From positions 1 to 24,000 of the forward strand of contig JAEPRB010000413.1 of assembly GCA_016758965.1 (NCBI GenBank): a stretch of DNA of 24,000 nt. Reading direction: 5' to 3'. Below are positions 11,484-24,000 of the stretch, piece by piece. Under the pieces are notes generated by a model. That model did no database searches. It saw only the letters and a program-made list of their open reading frames with translations, and had not been told where the DNA came from. Source of the stretch: Circinella minor (taxonomy: Eukaryota; Mucoromycota; Mucoromycetes; Mucorales; Lichtheimiaceae). Both the position numbers and the translations under genes were made by a program. Position 1 is the stretch's first letter; each line of letters begins with the position of its first letter.

Positions 11484-13437
11484 CACACACTTGAAGTAGC
11501 TTAATTTATAAATATTATCAAAAATTGCATGGCATCTTTTCCATTAGTACTAAAATTTTGCTTCACAGGGTTACCAAAAGCATATAGCCTGTATATATGA
11601 TAACGGTTTTCATTCAATGCGGGGAGGGTGTTAAGACAAATATTCAGAATGTTTTTTTCTCGTACATGTTCGTATGGTTATACGACCAAATACAGTACTA
11701 CATAATTGTTTACAAGATGTACGTACGTACTATCTTATTTGTGCTATAAGCAAAAGAAGTGTACTAACAACAAAGTGGCATAATCATTACGAGATAAAAC
11801 GATTTCCATGGAAATAGTAATAATCAAATCTTCTTTATTTTATTTTTTCATAACCTCAGTATAAGATCTGATGTCGTCAAGCTCGTATGAAAGGAGCAAC
11901 AGTTTGTGATACGTAACATAAAAAATAAGATCAACAGTGCTTTTTCTAATGGCTCTTCCACTACTTTGCAGTGTTATCTTTTGTTGAGTTATCAGTGTCA
12001 ATATAATTTACAGTAATTAGAAAAGAAAAACTAAACCCAATTTTTTTTTGCTCCAAGTTTCTCAACTTAAATAATACAAGTATCGAAAAGTTGAAATATT
12101 GGTACAGTACCTCCAAGATTATGGATATTTCAATCGACTAATTTAATCATTTGATAACTTATCTGAAGATTCTGACATTATGGATTTGAATGGTATTTAT
12201 TATGTATATGTTTATAAAGTAAGTATTTTAAGTATGCAGATGTAAAAATTGTTTGATATAAAGATTCATCCAAAGTGCATATAAGATAATACACAATGAA
12301 TCCAAACGTTACCATAGCAACAAAACCACATTCCTTTTAATAAAATGATATAAACATTACTATATATAAAAGGTGTTAACGTATTATGAATATTTACAGC
12401 AGTAACCGTCATGATAATATGGGTGTAAGATGTTTGAACTTATTATAGCACTGTAGTTACACAATGAATTGATTATCTTTATTTCCTATAAAAATGACAA
12501 CAATTTAAAGTGTAGGTAGTGGGCAAAATAGAAAAATATAAATCTTTGTTCCTAAAGACTGCTTAAGTAGGTTTTTTCAGGTTTTATAAAAATATAACAT
12601 CATGATAAAGTTAAATAAGAATATTAATGCTATGTGTACATATGATATTATATATATATATAGGGCAGAGGTTACTTTGTTCGTCTGTTTGTTATATATA
12701 ATATGGGAGTAATATAAAAGTCGTAGCTGAAAAACTATATCATAAACTGCTTGAATGTTTTTTTTTTTTAAAAAAAAAAAAAGACTCATCCCTCCGCTCT
12801 ACAATCGGTATAAATCGTAAGACACGGCTGTAAACAACATGAACGACATTTATATAAAGTTAATAATCATTGCCAAGTGGTGCTAACCCGTGAGAAATGG
12901 TCAGGGTCCCTGTCATTATCATATGTGAGCTAAACACTATCTTTCTTTAAACAATATCATTGTCCATGGTAAGTTAAATGATATGATGTGTACAGTGCAT
13001 ATCATGCTATACTATTTCTCGGAAATTCAAAAATGCAACTAATGCATATTTACATTAATCGTTTCTTATGCACATGCAAAGTGAAAGGAAAAAAGAAAGC
13101 TATGCAGTCTGTATTTTAAGAAAGGAAGGAATAAGAAAAAGAAAGAAATTGTTATTATTCTGGAAACATCCGGGCACCCACAAACATCAGACGACAAAAC
13201 AGTACACTTTGGTTCCGAGGTTCCCCTTCTTTCCAAGTTATTATTATTATTATCTGAGTTGCTTTCAAAAAAAAAAAAAAAATATGCCTTTGTTTCAAAA
13301 ACGTACCTTTTTATAATCAGAACTTTAATAATATACTTCTTTCTTTAACTTTTTAAGCTACACACATATACTCTCTCTTTTTCCTTTTTATCTTTTTTTT
13401 TTTTCCTGTTAAATCGTAATTACTATTAGTATTATAT

Positions 13438-15573
<2,136 letters not shown>

Positions 15574-15771
15574 ATAAAAAATAAATATATATATATATAT
15601 ATATTCAATATCAAGTATTCTATTATTACCCATAAAATGATTATATATATATATATAAAAGGTGACAAACGAATTGTCATCGTTACATCAAAGTGCATGA
15701 AATCTCGGTTCTAACAGTCACTTGTGTGGCGAAATTTACCCAATAAGTTCATTTGAGTTTCCTGCGGCTAC

Positions 15772-15796
15772 TTTTTTTTTTTTTTTTTTTTTTTTT
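15772..15796 (+). promoter_or_regulatory. T25 tract upstream of RPC34
   Basis: An uninterrupted run of 25 T lies about 75 bp before the RPC34 start. Poly(dA:dT) tracts exclude nucleosomes at many fungal housekeeping promoters, so this is a plausible promoter element; the length may be imprecise because of sequencing. Confidence 0.4.
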
Positions 15797-15870
15797 GTTC
15801 GAGTTGACCACATAAATCCGCCACGAAAAAGGGAGGGAAAAGAAGAGAGAAAGAAAAATAGAAAAAAAAA

Positions 15871-17237
15871 ATGAATGAAGCTAGTGCATCAGGTGAAAAT
15901 AAATTTGGTTTAGCCGATGACGAATGGCAATTTTATAAATATGCTCATTCTAAGGGCAAGGTAATATATATATATATATATATTTCTTTTTTCATTCATA
16001 CGCGTTCATATAAATGAGTTGTCAATTAAAAACTTTTGTTTATATATATATAGGAAGGAATCAAATTTAGTGATCGTCCACCAGAAATGGAAGTACAAGC
16101 AGCATATCAAGCCATGAATACCCTTTTAAAAAAGGTATGTTATTTTGATCTATGAAAAAGACAAGTAATAACACTAGTTTATTCTAAACAAGATTTAAAA
16201 TAATATAAATAAACTGTTTAATTTTTAATAGAGTGCACTTGAAATTGTTAGTCTTAATGGTGAAAATATGTTGCGTGCAATTGATCTTCGAGATGCTGAA
16301 AAGTAAATAACAAGATATAAAAAGAGGATGGGAGTTATAATAGTAATAATAATACTAATGATATAATTATAATATAGAGCAAGTCGTATGAATGATGAAC
16401 AAAGATTTGTTTATAATGCAATTCGTGCAGCTGGTAACGAAGGCATATGGACAAAGGATTTAAAAAAGAAAACAAATTTACATACTATTGTATTAAACCG
16501 TACCTTGAAAGCATTGGAACAAAAACAAGAAATTAAAGCTGTTAAACATGTCAAAGTAAGTTTAAAATTATTAAAAAAAAAAAAAAGGGGGGGGGATTAT
16601 AACTAAAATGATCATTTTTTTTTTAGTATCCTACAAGAAAAATTTATATGTTATTTGGTATTACACCTTCAAGTGAAGTAACTGGTGGTGCATGGTATAC
16701 TGATCAAGAATTAGATACTGAATTTATTGAAAGTTTAAAAACAGCTTGTTTAAAATATATTATGGCTCGAGTAAGTATTATTAAATCTTATTATTATATT
16801 ATTATATACTAATTATTATTTATTTTTAGAGTTTTCCACGTAATGAACAAGTACGTGATGCAGTATTTAATGCAGAATATGAACATTATCCAACAGCAGC
16901 TGAAGTACGACGTTTTATTACAGAATCACGTATTTCTTCAGTTGATTTATCAGTAAAAGATATTGGTAGTTTATTAGATGTATTAGTATATGATGGTGTA
17001 GTTGAAAAGAAATTACCTTATATTGCTGGATTTGATGAAGATATGAGTGATGATGAAGGGGATGATTCTTCTGTACCATGGGCTTATAAAGCAGTAAGAA
17101 AAACAACAAGTCGATTACCTACAGAAGCTATGACAGAAATTCCATGTGGTAAATGTCCTGTATTTACATTTTGTGTTGAAGATGGTCCAGTAAATCCATA
17201 TAATTGTGAATATTTTAAAACATGGTTAGATTGGTAA
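15871..17237 (+). CDS. RPC34: RNA polymerase III subunit RPC34 (RPC6)
   Basis: Subunit of the Pol III-specific RPC82/RPC34/RPC31 subcomplex, which contacts TFIIIB and helps open promoters of tRNA and 5S genes in the nucleus. Six exons give 323 residues: 15871-15960, 16054-16134, 16232-16302, 16378-16555, 16627-16770 and 16830-17237. Winged-helix segments occupy the N-terminal and middle parts, including MNDEQRFVYNAIRAAGNEGI and the GIWTKDLKKKTNLH helix. The C-terminus carries the four cysteines 294, 297, 303 and 314 (CGKCPVFTFC, then PVNPYNCEYF) that bind a 4Fe-4S cluster in this family. An acidic loop (DEDMSDDEGDDS) precedes them. Length matches the family, around 320 residues. The ATG follows an A-rich leader. 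It lies 297 bp after the PFK-2 gene on the same strand and converges on the next gene. Confidence 0.95.
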
Positions 17238-17271
17238 CAAACCAAAACAAAACACACCTCCTCTTTTTCAT

Positions 17272-17295
17272 ATCATTTCATTTCATTTCATTTCA
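17272..17295. repeat. Short TTTCA tandem repeat
   Basis: About four and a half units of CATTT in the 239-bp stretch between the convergent ends of RPC34 and the 17477-17946 gene. The stretch otherwise has A, T and TA tracts and no gene. Confidence 0.7.
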
Positions 17296-17476
17296 ATACT
17301 CCAACCACCAAAAAAAAAAAAGTTTTTAATTTGCATTTATACACACACATTTATTTTGTTCTTTCACACACTCTCTCTATATATAATATAATATATTATT
17401 TCTTTTTTTTTTTTTTTTGTACACATCTTTTAACATATAATCTTTTTTTTCCGTTCAATTTATTATTAAAAGCTAA

Positions 17477-17946
17477 TTAAATGTTGAGTTTATTATTATT
17501 TTTTAATAATGATGGATCTAATGAAGATGTATCAGCTAATACACTATTAGGATCATTTAATGCTACTTCATGACCTGCTTCTTGTAAACTTTTAGATGGT
17601 TTCTTTAAAAGTTCCTGATATGTAAAATATAAATAATAATTAATAAATAATTTATAGTAAAAATCTTCCCCCATATAATATCTCCATATTTATAAGGAAT
17701 TAAAAATTTTACCTCAATTCTTTTGGTATCCATAAAAGAGGGTATCGTATCTGATGTAGTTGGTGTAGCAATTTTGGATACTCGACGTTGACCTTCTTTA
17801 AATGTACCACCTAATTCTTTTAATGCAGCTACTCTTTCTTGACCATTTCTTGGCATGGGTTGTGTAATAATTTTATTATCATTCATATTATTTACTTGTG
17901 TAGTAGTATGTGAACTTGTTGATCTTTTTTGTTGTTCAGTCATCAT
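17477..17946 (-). CDS. Unrecognised small protein, two exons
   Basis: Predicted 123 residues from exons 17946-17713 and 17614-17477, joined across a 98-bp intron with GTAAAA donor and TATCAG acceptor; the join keeps the frame (MDTKRIE then ELLKKPSKSL). Residues 1 to about 33 are polar and probably disordered (S, T, N, Q). The middle has a likely helix with alternating charge (ERVAALKELGGTFKEGQRRV), the end is polar. There is no signal peptide or membrane segment. Two ATGs begin the frame; the first was taken. I recognise no family. That it is a gene rests on the clean intron, the non-repetitive middle and its place in a dense block. Confidence 0.6.
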
Positions 17947-18347
17947 TTAATCTGACAGAATGAAATTGATATTTTTAAAGTTAACAGAGAGGTAAAAAAA
18001 AAAAAAAAAAAAGTAATAAAAGAAAGCAGAAGGGAAAAAAAAATTACATTTTGTATGTATATGTCATATAAAGAATTGGAATTTTTACAAGGTTAAAAAA
18101 AAAAAGTAAGAGGGAAGGGTGGGGGGTGTTGTCTGTGCGGGGAGATCTGAGCTTATTTTTCTTTTTGATATGTATACACATATATATATATTTTACAAGT
18201 GGGGGTGGGGGGGGGATTAGGACAGATCGTTTCGTAAATGCAAGGGAGATGCATATAACGGGAATATATGCAAAAAATTTGGTTGGTGTTAAAAAAGTTG
18301 GGGGTGGCGATTAGATTTAATTTTTAACCATGTCCTTTTTTTTTCTT
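17947..18347. other. Intergenic stretch with guanine runs
   Basis: This separates the start of the 17477-17946 gene from the end of the BRE-like gene; both are on the minus strand. It holds an A tract near 17995-18012 and plus-strand guanine runs: GGGTGGGGGG at 18117-18126 and G5-T-G9 at 18201-18215, with a further GGGGG near 18300. Several short G runs together could fold as a G-quadruplex upstream of the minus-strand gene. No gene seen. Confidence 0.5.
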
Positions 18348-19910
18348 TTAAGAATTATTATCAAATAATCCTGAATGAAACTTGGGTATTTCTTCTATTA
18401 AAGTATCTCTATTAAATAAAAATGAATAGTTTAGTAAAAAATTATATAATATTCTTTTTTTTTAATGTTAAATAAAATAACAAATTTACTTGACTATTTT
18501 ACACATGTGTTCTATATCTAAACTTGAATTCATAACCATTTCAAATTGCCTTTGTTCAGGTTCACCGTCTGTTAATGGAATTGTATTGACAGCTGATATT
18601 AATATGATATTTAATGGTGATTGTGGAAAATTTTCATCCATTGTTACTATTTAATTGATTACATAATTATCATGGTTACTAGAAGGCTACATCTTTTTAT
18701 TTTTTTTTACAAGTCAAAAATTGTACATATTCGAAAAACTTACATTGAACAATAGCAGCTGCTGTATTTCTTGCTTTACCTACTTTAGTAGTAACATCAT
18801 TTAATACTTTTTGATGATATACTATTAATTCATTCCATAATACATCTGGTATTTTTACAGTCATATATAATGCAATGGATGAAAAGTTTATAGCATCAAA
18901 TCGTATTACATGACTAAAATAATAATAATTTGTTTACATTCTTTAGTTCTATATACTAGCAAAAAAAAATAATAAGGTCATTTATTACTTACTTTGGCAT
19001 ATCCGAAATCAATTGTTCAATAAATCCTCTTCGTTCATTAAATGATCGATATTCAAAATCCATTGCAGAATCATCTTCTACAAATGTATTTTGATCTTCT
19101 ATAATCGATATTTCGGCTTCTTCATCCTGATGATGTCGTTGCTGTGATACTTGTAGTTCTCGATCATCACTAAAACTAACAATAGATGATGTTTGTCTTG
19201 TATTGCTACTGATTGTAATCGGTTGATATTGTTCTCCTATTGAACTTTCTGGTAATGCTGCAGGTGCTGATACAATAGATGAAGGTTGTTCTACTGGTGT
19301 AATTAAATCGATTGGTGTGGGTTCACGACTACTTTGTAATTCGTCATATTCTTCATCACCAAATAGCTATATATAATTTTTTTCTTTTAGTACACTCAGC
19401 CTTTTTTTTTATATTATTATTATGCAATAACAAAGCTAAGAAATAATAATAATAACAAACCATTTGGTTAAAATGAATCCATAAAGAAGAAAGCCATTGA
19501 TGAAGACATTTTGGGTCATCAATATCCCATTCCAACAAAAGTAATTTTTCATTACTAAATGCTTGCCATGTTGGATTAATAATTATGTCTGGTGAAAAGT
19601 TATAGTCACTTGAATCAAATACAACTTGACCTAGGTTTTTTTTTTTTTTTTTGTCAAGATTATTTATTATCATCAATGACCTCCATCTTAACATTTTCCT
19701 CTCCTTCTTATTTTAATTTTATTTACATGGAACTTCAGTGCGATTATTTTGATAAGAGAAATGAATGTCAAGACGATCATATTGTCGTGATTTTCCTTGA
19801 CCGAAAAAAGGGTCTGAAGTATGTCCAGAAATAATATGAATACCAGGTATACGATTATCATCAAGATATTGTAACGCTTTTTGAAGTTTTGGATAATAAT
19901 TTTCATCCAT
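18348..19910 (-). CDS. BABAM2: BRE/BABAM2-like protein (BRISC complex family)
   Basis: Six exons give 371 residues: 19910-19727, 19630-19461, 19366-18993, 18913-18744, 18646-18490 and 18408-18348. All five joins keep the frame with standard splice sites except one GTTTGT donor at 19460. Human BRE (BABAM2), at 383 residues, has two ubiquitin-E2-variant-like folds and scaffolds the BRISC and BRCA1-A deubiquitinase complexes that act on K63-linked chains. Here residues 1-118 resemble the first fold: YDRLDIHFSY, then VVFDSSDYNFSPDIII (the family's F..YP..PPD.I.. pattern), then LLEWDIDDPKCL. An acidic, S- and Q-rich linker (about 119-225) follows, then a second alpha/beta region ending IPKFHSGLFDNNS. 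The assignment is by remembered pattern and length and could be another RWD/UEV-type protein. I did not see other BRISC members in the window. Confidence 0.6.
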
Positions 19911-20057
19911 TTTTTTTTTTTGTTTGTGTGTAGTTATAACGTTGTGTAAATAGTATGAATATCAATAAAGTTTTAAAAAAAATATAAAAGAAGAAAGAAG
20001 CGCAGCTCCTCTTTCCTTGCGCCGAAACAATTTTTATTTTTAAATAATAAGTAAGCG

Positions 20058-20982
20058 TTATAGAGGAGCAGTAGCTTTGGACTTCATTTTCTTTTTGTTA
20101 TTATTCAATGGTAAAGGTAAACCATAATAACAATGCATAGTATGATCATCAACTATACGAGGACATTCTTGTAAATTCATGACTTCATTATATTGTGGAT
20201 CAACGAAAACCAAACGACGTGTTTCACTTGCAATAGGACAAGTCACCCAAACAGTATCATAATCCGGAAAATAACCATCATTTAAAATTTCCAACCCAAC
20301 CTTAATTATATCTGGTCCTGCTTCCATCCATACTTGTACTTCAGTGTACGCTCTTCCTTCTAATTCATGATATAATGTCTTGCCATCATCTTCAATCATT
20401 GTAAATATACGTCTTGTTATAGGATGAGGTTCTTCCTCCTCTTCCTCTTCACCTTCTTTCTTTTTAGGCCAACGTTCAGGGAATATTTGAACACGTCGAT
20501 CATTATCAGGCATTTGATGTACACTATTCATTACTTGACCAAAACAAATCATTGATCCTGCTTTAACAAATATGGGTGCCGCAGCATCATCAAGTGAACT
20601 ATCCACGGTCACCGTTTGTCCACCTTCAAAATATTTTTCAGATTGATAATGATACCATGCAGTTTCTTGGGGCAAGTAAATAGATCGTTTGGTCTCGTTT
20701 GGATTAGAAATAGGAGCTATCAATGTAGTAGGTCCAAGCATAAATTCGAATTGTTGATTGTATGTTTTTAGATCATTTTGATGATCATAAAATATGGGTC
20801 GAATTAATGGTTCATTGTTTCGGTAGGTATGAACAACATATAATGAATATAAGTAGGGAATAATTCTGTATCGTAAATGGATTGCTTCACGGATTGTTGG
20901 TAATACTTCAGGGTACTATATATATGTATAAAGAAATCGTGTACTTGTAAGTTTAAAAATGAATTTTCTTTTTGAAAAAGGC

Positions 20983-21015
<33 letters not shown>

Positions 21016-23035
21016 ACAGTCTTATGATTTTACCATCCATGGTTCAGTGATTGTATCGTCCGTATTAAAAGAGTGGATACTAAATCTAGGCCAGAAGATT
21101 CCCTGTTGAACCCATCGAACAAACATTTCTGGGTCGGGGCTAGGTCCAGCAAATCTATCGTTGTTGTGTTTACAAAATATATCATCCATCTTATTTTGAT
21201 AATGATTTTATCTCATATATGTATATGTATTGTTATACTTACCCTCCTACATCATGACCATATCCTCCTGGAATAGCACATAATGATGCCCCTACACCCA
21301 TAGAAATATTATATCGAATTGTTTTCCATTCGGTAGTATTATCTCCACTCCAAGTTTGATTTACCAACTGTTGACAAAATGGAACTGATGACCGAGTAAT
21401 CAAAAACGGTCGTTGATTCGGCATTGCTTCCTGCAATACTTGAAACGATGCTTGAGCCATCAGTAATGTTTGTATTGGTGTACCCACGTGTCGTGCACAT
21501 GATCGCTTATTTTTTATAGGCACAGATGAAGCAAGTAATCCGAGTGGATCATCATACATTTTGGGTTCCACTTGGCAAGCATAAGTATGTTGATCATCCA
21601 ACATGGCAAATTCATTATTATCAAGCCAAGGTAAAAACCCTTTTTCTACCAATTGGGTTCGTAATTGTGTTTGCCAATAGGTATATCCAGTTTCACTTGT
21701 AAAGTCAATATAACTTGCGTCTCCCATAGTATATCGACCAGCACGCCATTGCAAAACAGTACTTGGTTTATCATTTTCATCATCCCAAACTAATCCACGT
21801 TCTTGTTTAAGTTTTTCAAAATCTGGATGCGTTTTTTGTAGAAGCCACGGTTTGACATTGGCAAAAATATGAATACCAGCTGCATTTAATCGTGCAGCCA
21901 TTTTTTCTGGTTGAGGGAATCGCTTTTTATTCCATGTAAAAACACATCGATCGCCATTATTAACGACAGTATATCCAGAAGAGAGATGCATACCATCACA
22001 AGGGATATCATGTTTGCGACATTGTTTTGCAAATTGTTCAATTTTTGCTTGAGCATTGTCGCTTTCAGCATAGCCCATGGAAGGAGCAAGATAACCGAAT
22101 GAAAAACGAGGTGGTAAGTGTTGTGTAGAACCAGTTATTATACCAAACGATCGGACAATGGATGATACTGAAGGTCCATGAATCATAACATAATCCAATG
22201 GTCCGGATTCAGCATGATAACTCGTATAAGGGCCCCACATCTAATGAATATATTGTATATATATATATATATATATTGATCATATAAATTCCTTATTATC
22301 TTTACCAACTCTCTCGCCTCTTTTTTTTTTTGCTCTTTTTATGAAATATAAAGCTTACAAACTTACAGCATCTAATTCTTGACCAAAATCAACTGTTGTT
22401 GTAGAAAAATTTTGATAATAAATACCATAAGCACGTTTTGTTGTTGTTGATAATGTTACATAAAAGGGACAAAATTTATATAAGGGATCTTGTGTTTCAG
22501 CATCATATCCCATACTATCCAATCGTTCAAGTCGGAATCGACGACCTGCCAAATTCATTGGACCTGTACGTTCGCCTAATCCAAAATAAGCATCTTCTGG
22601 GTATCGTTTTCGATAATGCCATATTTCATTATTATCATTATCGTTGTTGTCAGATGCTGGCAAAGGTTGATAAGCGTACGCTCTTCGGACAAGATCTTCT
22701 GCAAAAGGTTTATGCGGCTCTGTATTTTTGTCATACCATACAAGACGTAAGCATGGAAGTTCAATTACAATCAAAAGTAAAGGTGTTTCTACTTCAATTT
22801 GACCAAGCTCTCCGTTTTGGTATTTTTTTCTTGATACATTAAATGATCCATAATCAATATCATTTTGTTGTTGCTGTTGTTGTTCTGTATTTTTGTGGTT
22901 TGTATGATGACGTACGCGTATAACGTTGCTAGCCAATATATATATTTCAAACACGTTACCATCCGGGTTTCGAAAAGTGACAGGATGAGATATACTCGAG
23001 TCAAACTCATATCCTTCTGGAAGTTTTTGACGCAT
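20058..23035 (-). CDS. Glycoside hydrolase family 31 (alpha-glucosidase type)
   Basis: Retaining alpha-glycosidase of family GH31. Four exons (23035-22367, 22240-21243, 21154-21034, 20915-20058) give 881 residues. Exon 1 encodes the N-terminal beta-sandwich region with GLGERTG and DPLYKFCPFY. Exon 2 holds most of the TIM barrel: PRFSFGYLAPSMGY, the nucleophile motif WLDNNEF with Asp430 and the acid/base motif WSGDN with Asp523, ending PGGYGHDVGG. Exon 3 continues FAGPSPDPEMFVRWVQ, and exon 4 encodes the rest of the barrel (LRYRIIPYLYSLY) and the distal beta domains, with an acidic KKKEGEEEEEEE loop. The nucleophile motif is of the DNNE rather than the common DMNE type. The ATG chosen gives no signal peptide, suggesting an intracellular enzyme, unless an upstream leader exon exists. 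Substrate (glucoside or xyloside) cannot be told. The upstream region and exon 1 are duplicated, inverted and broken at the other end of the window. Confidence 0.94.
20983..21014. repeat. Compound TA/TG microsatellite in GH31 intron 3
   Basis: AT dinucleotides run into eight GT units inside the third intron (20916-21033). A second TA tract lies in intron 1 at about 22255-22276. Confidence 0.9.
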
Positions 23036-24000
23036 ATTTTTATAGAGATACTTTTTTTTTTGTGATATATACAAGGATAAAGAAAGAGTAAAAGGAAAGA
23101 AGAAAAAAAAGGAAAGCTTGGCGTTTTTTTTAGTACGTTTCTCTTTTATGTCGTACAGATGATTGTGACACACACAACAGCACAAACACAACAACCATAC
23201 ACTCACTCACAATAAGAAAAATTAAAAAAAAATGACAGTCAAGAAGGATGAAATCATATTATTAAAATAGTTTAATAGAATATGGTTCGACTTTATAATT
23301 AACATCAGAACAGCATAACTATATATTTAAATGCTATATAATAAAGCTTTCTAGCTCAGTCAATCGAATTTATAAGCTTACAATAGACAATACTGTTGAG
23401 ATAGATTTAATCTTAGCTATTTTTTATAATAAATTCAGTACAGCATATCAGAGATTCAGAGATATTATATTATAATCTTATCTGGAAGATAAAGTAGTGT
23501 CATATATTTAGACAAAGCAAAAAAAAAAAAGTGAAGAAATATATTCGAAATAAGCATATTTGTGTGAAACGTTCCTCATCACAACGATCTCAAGAAGTCA
23601 CGTAAACATCAATGAATGACGATACTGTTTACGTATACATGGCGCTATGTACATATTTTATTAGAGAAGGAGAGGGTTATATTCAAGCGTACCATTCTAT
23701 CCAGTATATTATGCGCGGTAAATTTCTTTTTCATTAATATAACATATTTTGAAAGCCATATGAGTACGAATAAAAAGAACAAGTCATTTTCAATGAATGT
23801 GTATGGATAAGCTGTATGAAAGCCAGAGCTTTGATGATTCACCCGTGCAGACGTGCCATTTTAGCTTCAAATTTTTTTTATATACAATGAATTTACTCGC
23901 GCCTTATTTGAACGATCTGTACTGATCTTGACATTTTACAAATGAAGAGTTTTTAACGTTTATCGGGTAAGTTGAACATGCACATTTATAATAAACTTGT
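22347..24000. repeat. Right arm of the ~1.65-kb inverted repeat
   Basis: Reverse complement of 1-1654. It contains the first 20 bp of GH31 intron 1, all of exon 1 and 965 bp upstream of the start codon. This upstream part (23036-24000) is AT-rich with an A10 and other A tracts and has no supportable gene of its own apart from the short leader frame at 23130-23198. Pairing runs to the last base of the window, so the outer edge is not defined. Confidence 0.97.
23130..23198 (-). other. Upstream ORF with hydrophobic leader (right copy)
   Basis: Identical in codons to the frame at 812-880: 22 codons, hydrophobic start, ATG 163 bp upstream of the GH31 start codon. It would sit in the 5' leader of the intact GH31 gene if transcription starts before it. 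The frame of GH31 itself is also open upstream, but without an ATG. Confidence 0.3.

Larger units (their letters stand above)
9517..13437. other. Gene-free, repeat-bearing region of ~3.9 kb
   Basis: No coding region is supportable. Reading frames such as 10214-10531 are mostly lysine and phenylalanine from A and T tracts. The region contains two clusters of the heptamer GCTCAAA/TTTGAGC, an AC/AT microsatellite, a T tract of over 20 bases near 10460-10485, A tracts near 10359-10376, and a GTCCGCAAA motif present twice within 35 bases (about 10148 and 10174). The final ~100 bases are pyrimidine-rich and probably form the leader of the PFK-2 gene. Confidence 0.6.

Noticed and set aside
12868..12925. 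tRNA-like stretch with a CAGGGTCCCTG palindrome
   Set aside because: No cloverleaf with acceptor stem, anticodon loop and T-loop could be made on either strand.
13068..13316. Plus-strand reading frame of 82 codons
   Set aside because: Low complexity, lies in the probable 5' region of the PFK-2 gene, no recognisable features.
23645..23842. Small minus-strand frame in the right repeat arm
   Set aside because: The matching frame in the left arm is broken by a 2-bp deletion and the sequence looks like random AT-rich translation.

Overview
The window is a stretch of AT-rich eukaryotic nuclear DNA with short, intron-dense genes. Introns are mostly 60-130 bp, with GTAAGT/GTAAAT-like donors, occasional CTAAT-type branch sites and TAG/CAG acceptors. 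The gene set is an RNA polymerase III subunit, a PFK-2/FBPase-2 family enzyme, a DYRK kinase, a GH31 glycosidase and a small secreted cysteine-rich protein. Polyasparagine, polyglutamine and polythreonine tracts are common. I infer an early-diverging fungus, probably Mucoromycota, but nothing in the sequence proves the lineage.

Layout. Positions 1-1654 and 22347-24000 are two arms of an inverted repeat, flush with both window edges. The right arm holds the upstream region and part of exon 1 of an intact four-exon GH31 glycosidase gene (20058-23035, minus strand). The left arm holds a truncated copy: exon 1 only, with two nonsense codons. Moving inward there is a gene-free stretch (1655-3295), a very long DYRK-family kinase (3296-8703, plus), a small secreted cysteine-rich protein (9208-9438, minus) and a 4-kb gene-free, repeat-bearing region (9439-13437). 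Then comes a dense block: a 6-phosphofructo-2-kinase with a degenerate phosphatase domain (13438-15573, plus, 11 exons), RPC34 of RNA polymerase III (15871-17237, plus, 6 exons), an unrecognised 123-residue protein (17477-17946, minus), a BRE/BABAM2-like protein (18348-19910, minus, 6 exons) and the GH31 gene.

The genes do not form an obvious pathway; apart from the two GH31 copies they look like ordinary neighbours. The most unusual structure is the inverted repeat. Its outer ~1.1 kb differs by about 1 percent between arms, while the inner ~0.5 kb, which is coding, differs by about 6 percent with a sharp change between. Other points worth a second look are an intron in the kinase gene whose retention would give a protein ending in a membrane-anchor-like tail, the inactivated phosphatase site of the PFK-2 enzyme, a 13-bp microexon, and a BRE-like protein in a probable fungus. 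All exon joins were derived by eye from splice consensus, reading frame and protein-family conservation; no transcript data or searches were available. Percentages are hand estimates.
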